From Diplocloster agilis (GTDB taxonomy: Bacteria; Bacillota; Clostridia; Lachnospirales; Lachnospiraceae), in the NCBI RefSeq assembly GCF_019042275.1, contig NZ_JAHQCW010000015.1, forward strand, positions 46,820 to 110,819: a DNA stretch of 64,000 bases. The letters run 5' to 3'. The stretch's first letter is position 1. Every line of letters starts with the position of its first letter. The position numbers and the translations under genes were made by a program. Shown here one piece after another: positions 25,497-34,915 of this stretch. The notes beneath the pieces are model-generated. The model was given only the letters and a program-made list of their open reading frames with translations, was not told the origin of the DNA and made no database searches.

Positions 25497-26366
25497 TGAA
25501 CCGGCGGATACACCGATGCGCTCGCCCATCTTCACAATTGTCTCCCCGCCCATGCGGGTATGTTCGATCAGGTCCTCATCCAGCCGGACCCGGCCCTTGG
25601 GCATAAGAACCACGATCGTGGAACCGCCGAACTCAAACCGGCCTTTCTCCTCTCCCTTACTTACAAAAGTTTTCCGGGACTGATAATTCGTAATCCGGCC
25701 GACCATCAACGCGCCGACTTCCATGATTAATAAATTGCCGAAACGCTTCGTCTTTAACAGGCAATACTCTCTGGTATTTTCCTTATAAATGGGATAACAG
25801 TCATTGGCGATGGGATTTACTGTGTGAAGCTTCCCCGGTATTTTCCGGTTTGCTGATTTTAATCCATCCGCCATATAACAGTACCTGTGGTAATCATCCA
25901 CAGTCAGACGGAACACGCAGGCGAACCCGCCTTCAAACCGATTGGCCAGCGTTTCTGACCGGAGCAGTTCGGTAAGCGTATACCAGGTATCCTTGATCTG
26001 AAAACGCCGGTCGTCCCCGATAGGCCACACGCTGAGTTTCCCGTCGCAGGGGCTTATTAAAACCTGTTCTCCCGAAGCCACAGGTCTGGCGGTTCTCTGT
26101 AATCTTCTGGTAAAAAAATCATTAAAAGAATGGAATTTTTTCTTTTCACATTGGCTCAGATCCATCCGGTTCAACCGGACGAAGGGCTTTACCAGCAGCG
26201 CGGACACACGGGAATTCAAAATACAGCCGCCCGCTTTGGATACCGTAGGACAGATCAAAGGCTTTAACAGCAGCCGGCCCGCTGCGTGGGTGTAGAGCGC
26301 TTTTAATAAACGGTCCTGGACGGAAGACTTTTCTGTCAGGCGGCCCTCTCTGTCATAATATTTCAA
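25494..26366 (-). CDS. psd: Phosphatidylserine decarboxylase proenzyme
   Basis: 290 aa. It converts phosphatidylserine to phosphatidylethanolamine at the membrane. The self-cleavage site FGGST lies near residue 250, where the Ser becomes the pyruvoyl group; the His of VDDYHRYC and the SPCDGKLSVWP segment are also typical. The start overlaps the stop of the PS synthase gene by 4 bp (ATGA), so the pathway enzymes are translated together. Confidence 0.93.
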   Translation of the reverse strand: MKYYDREGRLTEKSSVQDRLLKALYTHAAGRLLLKPLICPTVSKAGGCILNSRVSALLVKPFVRLNRMDLSQCEKKKFHSFNDFFTRRLQRTARPVASGEQVLISPCDGKLSVWPIGDDRRFQIKDTWYTLTELLRSETLANRFEGGFACVFRLTVDDYHRYCYMADGLKSANRKIPGKLHTVNPIANDCYPIYKENTREYCLLKTKRFGNLLIMEVGALMVGRITNYQSRKTFVSKGEEKGRFEFGGSTIVVLMPKGRVRLDEDLIEHTRMGGETIVKMGERIGVSAGS

Positions 26367-27046
26367 TGGACGCCTCCTTTAAGTATGGCTTCATTCAGCA
26401 GCCCGCCCCGGAACCGGATCGGATATCTGGTAAATATCAGCATGATCAGCAGCGCTGCGGCAACCACCAGCACCAATACCACAAGAGTCGAATTTTTTGG
26501 CTTTTTCACTTTAAAATCCACAATAAACAGGATACCAACTAAAAGCAGGATTACATATAGCAGAATCCGGAACACAAAATTGGGTACAAAAAACTGGACC
26601 ATGAATACCAGTGGCAAGGCCACGGCCATGGAAGTGATCGGAAGGCCCCTGTAGAACTTTTCTCCGTCCTCCGAAACCAGCGCGTTTTTGGATTCCATCA
26701 CGTTAAAATAGCCCAGCCGGATGACAGACGCCGTACAGTACAGGACGATTACCGCTATACCCAATATTCCCTGCACACCCAGCAGATAACAGATCAACGC
26801 CGGAAAGGCGCCGAAACAGACCATGTCACACAGGGAATCGATCTGGATTCCAAACGCTTTCGCATCCTCCGACCGGTTTTTCATAGCTCTGGCGATCTTC
26901 CCGTCGAACATATCGCAGAACCCCGACAGGGCGAGGCAGAAAATGGCGGTCTTAAACCTTCCATGGATTGCCTGGGTCATTCCAAATACGGAAGACGCCA
27001 GACTGATATACGTTAATATAACGGAGTGATTATAAAATCCTATCAT
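26363..27046 (-). CDS. pssA: CDP-diacylglycerol-serine O-phosphatidyltransferase (phosphatidylserine synthase)
   Basis: 227 aa integral membrane enzyme. The CDP-alcohol phosphotransferase motif D-G-x2-A-R-x8-G-x3-D-x3-D is visible as MFDGKIARAMKNRSEDAKAF then GIQIDSLCDM, near residues 50-78. About six membrane helices follow. With psd directly downstream the product is phosphatidylserine for PE synthesis. The start overlaps the upstream flippase-like gene by 4 bp. Confidence 0.92.
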   Translation of the reverse strand: MIGFYNHSVILTYISLASSVFGMTQAIHGRFKTAIFCLALSGFCDMFDGKIARAMKNRSEDAKAFGIQIDSLCDMVCFGAFPALICYLLGVQGILGIAVIVLYCTASVIRLGYFNVMESKNALVSEDGEKFYRGLPITSMAVALPLVFMVQFFVPNFVFRILLYVILLLVGILFIVDFKVKKPKNSTLVVLVLVVAAALLIMLIFTRYPIRFRGGLLNEAILKGGVH

Positions 27047-28110
27047 ATGCTTTTTCCTTTACTTTGTTGTTCAAACAGTACCCGTTCGGGTTTTGGTTTG
27101 CCGATTACAAAATGTGCCACCACCGTCATTGCGGCGCTGAACAGCAGCTGGCTGTAATACGCCAGGCCTCTGCTCAGGATCATGCCCGGCAGCAGCAATG
27201 CCGTGCCAAACACCGGTGGGAAGATCATCAGAAACAGCTTTTCGCTGATCCCCATCCCGCCCGGCAGAGGGAGCATATCCACCGCTACGGAGATAACCGC
27301 CTGCAGCATCATCACATCATAGACACTGGTTCCGCTGAGACCGAAAGCCCGATAGACCAGATAAGTGACGAAAAACAGTGCGAACCGCTGTATAAACGTA
27401 ATCAGCGTGACATTGACTATCACTTTCTTGTTTTTCTTAAAATAGGCTGCCGTGGCCGTATACTGATCCATGGAATTCGTAAGCCTTTCGGCCCGCTCCG
27501 GTTTGTTCTTCAGAATGTGCAGCCTCACCAGCAGCTTCAGGCCGGCCTGCATGATATTCTTCGCCAGCACCGGATGGAACACCAGCACCAGCATGATCGC
27601 GCAGCAGAACACGTTCAGGACAACCCCCAGATAAAATACCGGAAGAATGCCGGTCAGATACCGGTTCACGAAGCCACGCTGGAATATCACCAGAAAAAGC
27701 CCGATAAAAACAAGGATCGATTTGTAGGTGATGGTTACCACCATCAGAACCAGTGTGGATACGGATATCGGAATCTCATTCTTTTTCATATAATAGATCT
27801 GGGCCGGCTGACCGCCGCTGGCCGACGGCGTGATGCAGCTGAAGAAAAACCCCACGCAGGAATACAGAAAACAGGTCCTCTTCCTCGTTCGTATGGAAAG
27901 CGTCCCCAACATGTAATGGATGATGATTGATTCTCCCCAGATAAAGAAAATCACAAATATCATCCCGAACAGCAGATACCAAAGCTTTACCTTTTTCAAT
28001 GCCTGCAGAATCGCGTGCAGGTCTTCTCCCTTAAACACTCCGTATATGGTAAGCCCGAATACCGCCGCCAAAAACAGCAGATTCAGTATATTTTTCTTTT
28101 TTCCATTCAC
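27043..28110 (-). CDS. Lysylphosphatidylglycerol synthase TM-region / UPF0104 flippase-like protein
   Basis: 355 aa from the GTG at 28110 (VNGKKKNILN), 2 bp after the PAP2 stop and with GAAAGAGAG upstream; the ATG at 28179 would overlap PAP2 by 67 bp. About eight membrane helices with the family signatures SCITPSASGGQPAQIYYMKK and DMLPLPGGMGISEKLF. Relatives are the flippase half of MprF and stand-alone YbhN-type proteins that may move lipids or lipid-linked precursors. The operon with PS synthase and decarboxylase supports a phospholipid role. Confidence 0.85.
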   Translation of the reverse strand: MNGKKKNILNLLFLAAVFGLTIYGVFKGEDLHAILQALKKVKLWYLLFGMIFVIFFIWGESIIIHYMLGTLSIRTRKRTCFLYSCVGFFFSCITPSASGGQPAQIYYMKKNEIPISVSTLVLMVVTITYKSILVFIGLFLVIFQRGFVNRYLTGILPVFYLGVVLNVFCCAIMLVLVFHPVLAKNIMQAGLKLLVRLHILKNKPERAERLTNSMDQYTATAAYFKKNKKVIVNVTLITFIQRFALFFVTYLVYRAFGLSGTSVYDVMMLQAVISVAVDMLPLPGGMGISEKLFLMIFPPVFGTALLLPGMILSRGLAYYSQLLFSAAMTVVAHFVIGKPKPERVLFEQQSKGKSI

Positions 28111-28112
28111 CG

Positions 28113-28826
28113 CTAACTCTCTTTCCCGCTGTCCGTAGCCCGTCTGCCAAACAACAGTCCGGTAATCCGGTCCATACATTTTTCCACGGACCGGTAAAAC
28201 TGCGTGTGGTGCGTCAGATAATAAGCCGCTTCCGCTACCGCTATTCCGCCTATTACGTCAATGATATAATGCTGCTTCGTCACCTGGGTGGAGACAAAGA
28301 CCAGTACGGCGAACACACAGGAGAATATCCGGTATGCCCGGGGAATGGATTTCTGCCCACGGATGCCGATAAAACAAAACCAGCTGACCAGACAGTGAAT
28401 CGACGGAAAAAGATTGGTAGCACTGTCCATACTATAGAGCGTGCGAAGCAGTTCCGTCCAGATACCGCTTCCTTCCAACACAGGTCTTACATTCGTTGTG
28501 GGTATCAGAAGGTAAAAAACGCCACAGACCAGCCGGGATATCATATCTGCCGTCACAAACCGCATACAGTGCTCTTTGCTGATTCTCGCAATCATTATGT
28601 AATTCACAATCCAAAACAGATAACAGCCAAAATATATACTTACAAACCATGGTACGACCGGAACCATCCGGTCAAGCGGTGTTGTAAAATCATAATGCTT
28701 CCAGCCGGAAGCGAATTTCGCCAATCCAAAATAAACCAGACAATTTACTATGACACAACTGATCAGGGGTACAATCGCGTATGTCGGTACCGGCTGTTTG
28801 GCATACCCCTTTGTTTTTCTCTTCAT
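28113..28826 (-). CDS. PAP2-family membrane phosphatase
   Basis: 237 aa from the ATG at 28826, with TAGGAG 8 nt upstream; ten upstream codons are rejected. The PAP2 motifs are PSIHCLVSW and TKQHYIIDVIGG, with the catalytic His residues in each, in a protein with about six membrane helices. It likely removes phosphate from phosphatidate, PGP or undecaprenyl pyrophosphate. It is the first gene of the phospholipid operon. Confidence 0.88.
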   Translation of the reverse strand: MKRKTKGYAKQPVPTYAIVPLISCVIVNCLVYFGLAKFASGWKHYDFTTPLDRMVPVVPWFVSIYFGCYLFWIVNYIMIARISKEHCMRFVTADMISRLVCGVFYLLIPTTNVRPVLEGSGIWTELLRTLYSMDSATNLFPSIHCLVSWFCFIGIRGQKSIPRAYRIFSCVFAVLVFVSTQVTKQHYIIDVIGGIAVAEAAYYLTHHTQFYRSVEKCMDRITGLLFGRRATDSGKES

Positions 28827-28970
28827 AATGCAGCTCCTAACTTGTAAGACCATCACATATTATAGCAAATTTCGCCGGTATCTTATAGGTTATTGGGTAA
28901 TCTTAATATTTCTTAATATTTCCGGGTTTTTACACTCCTCTTCCCAGGGAAGGGTAAATGGAATTCAATC

Positions 28971-29008
28971 AAAAAAGGATGCAGGTCATTTCTGACTTAC
29001 ATCCTTTC
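28971..29008 (-). terminator. Intrinsic terminator of the sulfatase/TSUP operon
   Basis: AAAGGATG-GTCA (28974 on) pairs with TGAC-CATCCTTT (to 29007) around a TTTC loop; the minus strand ends in T6. It lies 31 bp after the TSUP stop. The rest of 28827-29038 carries the PAP2-operon promoter region, without a firm box. Confidence 0.75.
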
Positions 29009-29038
29009 TCTTTGATGTATGTATATCCTTCCATACTC

Positions 29039-29836
29039 TCAGTATAATCCGGTTTGGCTCCCGGCAATATTATACAGGCAGATCCCCAATATCACCACCA
29101 TCAGGCAAAGGAACAGCCGGCTTACATGCCGGTCTTTCAGACGCCGGTTTATCCTTCTCCCAAGGGCGGCTCCCAGTATGCCGCAGATCCCCATTCCCGC
29201 CAGCAGGAACACCGGAACCGGCGGTATCGTTCCTGTGCTCAGGTTCAGAAGCAGGCTGGAGATCTGGGACAGGCAGATGATATAGATTGAATTCTGCGCA
29301 GCCGTCTTGGGGCCCATGGAGAAAAAATAGTATAGAATGACCAAGTTCACCGGCCCGCCGCCGATTCCCAGAAAGGAGGAGAGAAATCCCAAACCCAGTC
29401 CAATCAGCATACAGCATATACGGTTCTTTACCCGCAGCGTCCGGATTTTTTCCTGTCTGAGTGTATATACAAGAGCCGCCAAAGTGATGAAAAACAAAAT
29501 TACAGACTGTCCTGCGCTCAGAAGTCCTGCCGGACTCACCACTGACCGCAGATACTGAAACAAGCCTTTTCCCGCGATGCCGCCCGCAACAGCGCCGATT
29601 CCAAGATAGGAACTGACCGAAAAATCGATCGCTGTATCCTTTGAGATCCTGGCTTTCACAACAGAGTAGGCGGACATGGTCAAAACCGTACAGCCGGACA
29701 GGAAACTGATCGCAGAGACCTCCAAGGTCCCAAAGGCATCCAGAACCGGTTTTATGACTATCCCTCCGCCGATTCCACAGATGGAACCAGCGACCGACGC
29801 GATAAAACTGACGAAAAGATATATGAGTTCCATCAT
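29039..29836 (-). CDS. TSUP (TauE/SafE) family anion permease
   Basis: 265 aa with about eight hydrophobic helices in two repeats, each with the family's glycine-rich start: ASVAGSICGIGGGIVIKPVL and GFLSSFLGIGGGPVNLVILY. TSUP proteins export sulfite, sulfate or related organosulfur anions. It starts 4 bp after the sulfatase stop, so it is probably the exit for sulfate freed by that enzyme; this is inference from position. Confidence 0.88.
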   Translation of the reverse strand: MMELIYLFVSFIASVAGSICGIGGGIVIKPVLDAFGTLEVSAISFLSGCTVLTMSAYSVVKARISKDTAIDFSVSSYLGIGAVAGGIAGKGLFQYLRSVVSPAGLLSAGQSVILFFITLAALVYTLRQEKIRTLRVKNRICCMLIGLGLGFLSSFLGIGGGPVNLVILYYFFSMGPKTAAQNSIYIICLSQISSLLLNLSTGTIPPVPVFLLAGMGICGILGAALGRRINRRLKDRHVSRLFLCLMVVILGICLYNIAGSQTGLY

Positions 29837-29840
29837 TCAC

Positions 29841-31226
29841 CTATTCTTTTATTTTTGTCCGCGCACGGCCATCCCCGTCCACGTCTTCAAACCAGGCGTA
29901 CAGGGAATGTCTCAGCTCTTCTGTCTGCTGCGGACATTGTAATACCAGATTGTTCGTTTCTTCCCGGTCCCCTGCCAAGTCATAGAGTTCTTCCTGTATG
30001 GCTTCCGGCAGAATCCGTTCCGGTACCGGCCGGTCGATGATGTCCTGATATTTCTCCGGATGGTACTTGATATCCTCGTCGATGTCATATTCCCACTGGG
30101 GCAATTCCAGAAATGACGCAACCGGCGGATGGACAAACTTCAGATCCCCCCTGCGGACTGCGCTGTTGCAGTATTTTTCCGGGCGGTAGCGGCTCCACTG
30201 CCAGTAGACAGACCGCTTCGGCAGGGGCTCCCCATAGAAAGCGCCGTCGACGTTGATTCCGTCCAGTTTCAGATCCTTCGGGTAACTCAGACCGCACATG
30301 TGCATCAGGGTGGGCAGCCAGTCAATCCCATGGATCACTTCCGCCGTGCTGCTTTTTTCCGCTATCCGTCCTTTATAAACCACCACGGCGGGCACCTTGA
30401 TACCGCCTTCGTACACCCGCATTTTGCTCCCCCGAAGCCCGCAGTTGTAGCGCATCAGCGCGGAATTTCCCGACTCAGCCCCCAGATCCGGGCCATTGTC
30501 ACTGGTAAAAATAAGAATCGTGTCCTGATACAGCCCCTCTTCCTCCAAAGCATTGAGCACCTTTTGGATGCCCGCGTCCATGCATTCGATCATCCCGTAG
30601 ATCGCGGCCACTTCTTTTGTAAACTTTCCGGTGGAACGGTATTTGTCCACATAAGCTTCCGGCGCCATCAACGGATAGTGGGGACAGTTGTAGGCCAGGT
30701 GCAGGAAAAACGGCCGTTCTCTGTGCTCTCTGATGTAATGCACCGCCTGTTCACTGAACACATCCGTCAGATACTGCCCTTCACAGGCTACGGGCTGCCG
30801 GTTGCATTCGATGTGGTACTGATAATAGTCGCTCCATCCTCCCCGGAATCCGAAGAAATAGTCGAATCCCCGGTTGTTCGGATGGTAGGCCGGATCGATG
30901 GCCCCCAGATGCCATTTACCGACCAGCCCGGTGTCATAGCCGTTGGCCCGGAACACATCGGCCATGGTGGTCTCATCCGGATTCAGCCGGTCCAGCCCTC
31001 TGGCTTCCAGCGTGTCCACCACGCCGGTCCGGTGGGGATACCGGCCGGTCATGATGCCGGCCCGGGCCGGGGCGCACACCGGGGAGGCGCTGTAGCATTC
31101 CTCCAGTGTGCAGCCTTCTTCCACCAGGCGGTCCAGGGCGGGCGTGTGCACGTCCGGGTTAAACGCTCCGAAATCCCCGTATCCCATATCATCGGCTAAA
31201 ATATAGATCACATTTGGTTTTCTCAT
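29841..31226 (-). CDS. Sulfatase (arylsulfatase type, Cys-type active site)
   Basis: 461 aa from the ATG at 31226, chosen because GGAG lies 6 nt before it; the ATG at 31238 lacks a ribosome site. It hydrolyses sulfate esters. The sulfatase signature SPVCAPARAGIMTGRYPHRTG has Cys51, which must be converted to formylglycine, followed by the second signature KWHLGAIDPAYHP. Metal ligands are in LADDMGYGD and FTSDNGPDL. No signal peptide, so it is cytoplasmic, acting on imported sulfated sugars. No sulfatase-maturing radical SAM enzyme lies in the window. It is last but one in the operon with the ribose-type importer. Confidence 0.92.
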   Translation of the reverse strand: MRKPNVIYILADDMGYGDFGAFNPDVHTPALDRLVEEGCTLEECYSASPVCAPARAGIMTGRYPHRTGVVDTLEARGLDRLNPDETTMADVFRANGYDTGLVGKWHLGAIDPAYHPNNRGFDYFFGFRGGWSDYYQYHIECNRQPVACEGQYLTDVFSEQAVHYIREHRERPFFLHLAYNCPHYPLMAPEAYVDKYRSTGKFTKEVAAIYGMIECMDAGIQKVLNALEEEGLYQDTILIFTSDNGPDLGAESGNSALMRYNCGLRGSKMRVYEGGIKVPAVVVYKGRIAEKSSTAEVIHGIDWLPTLMHMCGLSYPKDLKLDGINVDGAFYGEPLPKRSVYWQWSRYRPEKYCNSAVRRGDLKFVHPPVASFLELPQWEYDIDEDIKYHPEKYQDIIDRPVPERILPEAIQEELYDLAGDREETNNLVLQCPQQTEELRHSLYAWFEDVDGDGRARTKIKE

Positions 31227-31294
31227 TCTAAACTCCATTCTGCCGCAGCGTTTACCGGCATATATAGAAATACTTGACGGCTGTCAAATCACCG

Positions 31295-32362
31295 TTAATT
31301 CAATGGATTGATAATCTTCTGGATTTCCTCAGAATCCAGGTTGTCTTTCGTCACCAGAGCGACGCCGGTGTCAATCAACGTTTCCACTTCTTTTCCGTTC
31401 AGCGCATCCACTGCCTTTGCGACTGCGTCGTAGCCCATCTTGAAGGGGATCTGTGTAACGATACTGGATGTGATGCCATCCTTGATCTGGGCGCAGGTCT
31501 GCTCCGTGGCGTCGAAACCGATATGTAAGATCTCTCCGACCTTTCCTCTCTCGGAAAGAACCGTGGCCGCCGCAATGGTTCCGGTCTCGTTGTTGGTATA
31601 GATTCCCTTGATATCCGGGTTGGACGTAATCCAGTCATTGATAATGGAGATCGCTTTGTTCATGTCATTATCCATATACTGGGTCTGGATCAGCTCCATA
31701 TCGGGATAGTTTTTCTCAATATACGCTACCGCGCCGTCGCTTCTGTCCCTGTTATTCTTTACTCCTTCGGCGCTTCCAAGCACTGCGTACTTTCCGGTCC
31801 CGCCCAGGGTCTCGCCCAGAGTCTTGCCCGCCAGCTCTCCGGCCGCATAGTTATCGGTCGCCACATGGCAGATCGGCACATCGCTGTTGATCGTGGAATT
31901 GAAGGTGATAATCTTGATTCCCTTGCTGTTTGCTTCCTCGCAGATCGGAACCAGCGCTTCGGAATCCAGGGTTGACAGGGCGATGGCATCGGCCCCCTTC
32001 ATGATCGCGCTTTCCACCAGCTGTATCTGCTGCTCATATTCGGTCTCGGTGTCACAGCCTTCCACCACCACTTTGACTCCCAGATCTTTCCCGGCCTGCT
32101 CCGCGCCAAGCTGGACCGTTTTCCAGAAATCCCCGGTGAAACTCTTCATAATCACCGACACATAGTAATCGCCATTGTTTTCTTCGGACGCCTGGGCATC
32201 CTGATCCGTACCCGCGTCACCGGCCGGTTTTGCTGATTCCTGCTGTCCGTCTGTCTGAACCGGCTGGCCCGCGGCCGGTGTCTCTTCTTTTGTTCCGCAC
32301 CCAGCCAGTAAACTTACCGTCAACATTGCGCCCAATACCCAACTCATTAATTTTTTTCCCAT
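31295..32362 (-). CDS. Ribose/RbsB-type substrate-binding lipoprotein
   Basis: 355 aa with a lipobox (SLLAGC, Cys22) and a Glu/Ala/Asp-rich tether to about residue 60, then a type 1 periplasmic-binding fold (YYVSVIMKSFTGDFWKTVQLGA, the CDTETEYEQQIQLVESAI segment, and DRSDGAVAYIEKNYPD). It captures a monosaccharide or small sugar derivative for the permease/ATPase pair encoded upstream. Neighbouring sulfatase and TSUP genes suggest a sulfated sugar, but many RbsB relatives bind plain sugars, autoinducer-2 or polyols. Confidence 0.92.
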   Translation of the reverse strand: MGKKLMSWVLGAMLTVSLLAGCGTKEETPAAGQPVQTDGQQESAKPAGDAGTDQDAQASEENNGDYYVSVIMKSFTGDFWKTVQLGAEQAGKDLGVKVVVEGCDTETEYEQQIQLVESAIMKGADAIALSTLDSEALVPICEEANSKGIKIITFNSTINSDVPICHVATDNYAAGELAGKTLGETLGGTGKYAVLGSAEGVKNNRDRSDGAVAYIEKNYPDMELIQTQYMDNDMNKAISIINDWITSNPDIKGIYTNNETGTIAAATVLSERGKVGEILHIGFDATEQTCAQIKDGITSSIVTQIPFKMGYDAVAKAVDALNGKEVETLIDTGVALVTKDNLDSEEIQKIINPLN

Positions 32363-32383
32363 TTTGAAATGCCTCCTTGTTTT

Positions 32384-33358
32384 TTACGATCCGCTTTTCG
32401 CGTTTCTTAATTTATCCATGTAAACCGCGCCGATTACAACCAGGCCGGTAATTACTGTCTGCCAGTTCTGTGATACGGACATCAGGTTTAATCCGTTTAG
32501 CAGGATTCCCATAACCAGCGCTCCCAGGATTGTCCCGCTGACTGTTCCATGACCACCGGTCATGGAGGCTCCTCCGATTACCGACGCTGCGATGGCGTTA
32601 CATTCATAACCGGTCGCAATGGTAGGCTGTCCCGAATTCACCCGGGCCGCCAGCACGATTCCCGCGATCGCTGCCATGATTCCGCTGTAGGAATAGGCAA
32701 ACATCCGGATCTTAGCCGTATTGATACCCGAAAGCTTGGCTGCGTCTTCGTTGCTGCCCACGGCGTAGATGTGGCGTCCAATTACCGTTTTTTTCAGGAT
32801 AAAAGCGGATATGATTCCAAGCACTACCAGGTAAATAGCTGGGAACTGGATCACACCAAACAATTTACCCTGCGCGATCTTTTTAAAGAAATCCGAATTG
32901 GTAACATAGACCGGGGATGCGTCGGTAACAACAAGCGCCAATCCTCTTAGTACCATCTGCATGCCTAACGTGGCTACAAATGGCGGAAGTCCCATTTTGG
33001 ATACGCAGAATCCATTGATGACCCCGATCACCGCTCCCAGAAGGATACAGAACAGAATCGCAAGCGGCAGCGGGATGCCGGCCGAGATCATCATGGCGCA
33101 GGCGACACCGGCCACGGCGATGGTAGAGCCGATCGAAAGATCCACCGCCTGGGATATGATGACGAATACCATTCCGTAAGCAGTGATACCTGTTACCGCG
33201 GTCTGGGTGATAATCAGCAGAAAGTTATCGGCCGATAGAAAATAAGGACTTTTAAAGGCAAAAAAGATACAGAGTAAAATCAATGCCAGCAGTACGGTCA
33301 GCCGCTGCAGCTGTTCATTGTCCAGCGAGCGGAATTTTTCTTTTATGGTTGTCATCAC
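32384..33358 (-). CDS. Ribose/RbsC-type ABC transporter permease
   Basis: 324 aa with 8-10 hydrophobic helices; the family signature AGVACAMMISAGIPLPLAIL region and NAIAASVIGGASMTGGHGTV near residue 240 are clear. Its ATG overlaps the stop of the ATPase gene by 4 bp. It forms the homodimeric channel of the importer. Confidence 0.93.
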   Translation of the reverse strand: MMTTIKEKFRSLDNEQLQRLTVLLALILLCIFFAFKSPYFLSADNFLLIITQTAVTGITAYGMVFVIISQAVDLSIGSTIAVAGVACAMMISAGIPLPLAILFCILLGAVIGVINGFCVSKMGLPPFVATLGMQMVLRGLALVVTDASPVYVTNSDFFKKIAQGKLFGVIQFPAIYLVVLGIISAFILKKTVIGRHIYAVGSNEDAAKLSGINTAKIRMFAYSYSGIMAAIAGIVLAARVNSGQPTIATGYECNAIAASVIGGASMTGGHGTVSGTILGALVMGILLNGLNLMSVSQNWQTVITGLVVIGAVYMDKLRNAKSGS

Positions 33359-34869
33359 ACTACCTCCCTTTTACGTGTATGCGTATTGGATGCCATGTGC
33401 AGGATGGTCTCCTGATCGGCTTCCTCTCTTGTCACTTCCCCGGTGATCCTGCCTTCACACATGACGACGATCCGGTCGCTCATACCCAGGATCTCAGGCA
33501 TGTCCGAGGAAATCATGATGACTCCTACTCCGCTTTCCGCGATCTTATTGATCAGCGAATAGATCTCATACCTGGCCCCCACATCGATGCCCCGGGTCGG
33601 TTCATCAAATATGATCAGATCCGCTTTCCTGCACAGCCATCTGGCGATCAGCACCTTCTGCTGATTCCCCCCGGACAGGAATTTGGCGATCTGACGTTCG
33701 GACGGAGTTTTGATCCGAAGTTCCCGGATCTGATCCGCCACCACCTTTCTGGCTTTCTTTTCATGTATCACATTATGGCTGGCATAGTAGGGAAGACTCC
33801 CGATGGTAATATTCATACTCACTTCCATGTCCAGGAAAATGCCGTCCTTTTTCCGGTCCTCCGTCAGATAAAGCATTCCTCTTTTAATCGCATCATAGGG
33901 CCTTTTTATGTGCAGCTGTTCTCCGTTTAGATAAAATTCCCCGGCTTCCACCGGATCGGCTCCAAAGATAGCTCTGGCAAGCTCCGTTCTGCCTGCTCCC
34001 ATAAGCCCCGCCAATCCTACCACTTCACCTCTTCGCACGCAGATCCCCGCGTCCTTTAATACTTTACCGCGGCTCACATGTCTGGCCTCAAATACTACCT
34101 CTCCCGGCTTTGCCTCTCTCTTCGGATACTGCTCCGTGATGCTGCGTCCCACCATCAGCGTGACCACCCCGTCGATGTCCGTATCTTTCCAGAGCATGGA
34201 ATCCACATAGGTCCCGTCACGAAGCACCGTAACCCGGTCCACGATCCGCTCGAACTCCTCCAGCCGGTGGGATATGTAGACAATTCCTTTTCCCTCGTTT
34301 CTCAGCGTCCGGATAATCTCGAACAGTGTGTTCACTTCGTTTTCCGCCAGCGCAGAGGTCGGCTCATCCAGAACCAGGATATCGGAATCCACCGCCAGAG
34401 CTTTGGCGATCTCAACCATCTGCTTTTGGGCCACGCTTAAGTTTTCGACGGTCTCCGTAGTCTTTATGTTGATCGAAAGCCGATTCATCAGTTCACCGGC
34501 CCTCTGATGCATCTTTTTGTCGTCCACGATACAGCCCGCTGCTTTTGTCGGTTCCCGGGTGATGAATATGTTCTCCGCCACATTCAAATCCGGCAGCAGA
34601 TTCAGTTCCTGATGGATGATACTGATTCCCTGTTCCTGCGCGTCTCTTGGATTCCTGGCCAGGAAATCCTTCCCTTTGAACCGTATCGTACCGCTTTCGG
34701 CTCTATAGATACCGGTCAGCACCTTCATAAGCGTGGACTTTCCGGCGCCGTTCTCACCGATCAGGGCATGAACCTCTCCGCGCCTCACGGTAAAATCCAC
34801 ATCGCTTAAGGCTTTCACTCCCGGAAATTCTTTGCAGATATTTTTCATTTCCAGTATGATTTCACCCAT
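33355..34869 (-). CDS. Ribose/RbsA-type ABC transporter ATPase (two nucleotide-binding domains)
   Basis: 504 aa, the full RbsA/MglA length. Domain 1 has Walker A GENGAGKST (residues 38-46), the LSVAQKQ signature (144-150) and Walker B LVLDEPTSAL (Asp168, Glu169). Domain 2 has the usual degenerate Walker A GLMGAGRTEL, an LSGGNQQKV signature and FDEPTRGID. It drives the importer. It is the first gene of the ATPase-permease-binding protein-sulfatase-TSUP operon, behind a promoter with activator-like repeats. A paralogue with these motifs erased is encoded at 36099-37514. Confidence 0.94.
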   Translation of the reverse strand: MGEIILEMKNICKEFPGVKALSDVDFTVRRGEVHALIGENGAGKSTLMKVLTGIYRAESGTIRFKGKDFLARNPRDAQEQGISIIHQELNLLPDLNVAENIFITREPTKAAGCIVDDKKMHQRAGELMNRLSINIKTTETVENLSVAQKQMVEIAKALAVDSDILVLDEPTSALAENEVNTLFEIIRTLRNEGKGIVYISHRLEEFERIVDRVTVLRDGTYVDSMLWKDTDIDGVVTLMVGRSITEQYPKREAKPGEVVFEARHVSRGKVLKDAGICVRRGEVVGLAGLMGAGRTELARAIFGADPVEAGEFYLNGEQLHIKRPYDAIKRGMLYLTEDRKKDGIFLDMEVSMNITIGSLPYYASHNVIHEKKARKVVADQIRELRIKTPSERQIAKFLSGGNQQKVLIARWLCRKADLIIFDEPTRGIDVGARYEIYSLINKIAESGVGVIMISSDMPEILGMSDRIVVMCEGRITGEVTREEADQETILHMASNTHTRKREVV

Positions 34870-34915
34870 TCTGACACCCCCTTAGTCTTTGTTTTGTGTT
34901 CCTTTCGATAGATAC

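Noticed and set aside
30129..31199. 356-codon plus-strand frame opposite the sulfatase
   Set aside because: Full shadow of the sulfatase, which carries clear catalytic motifs.
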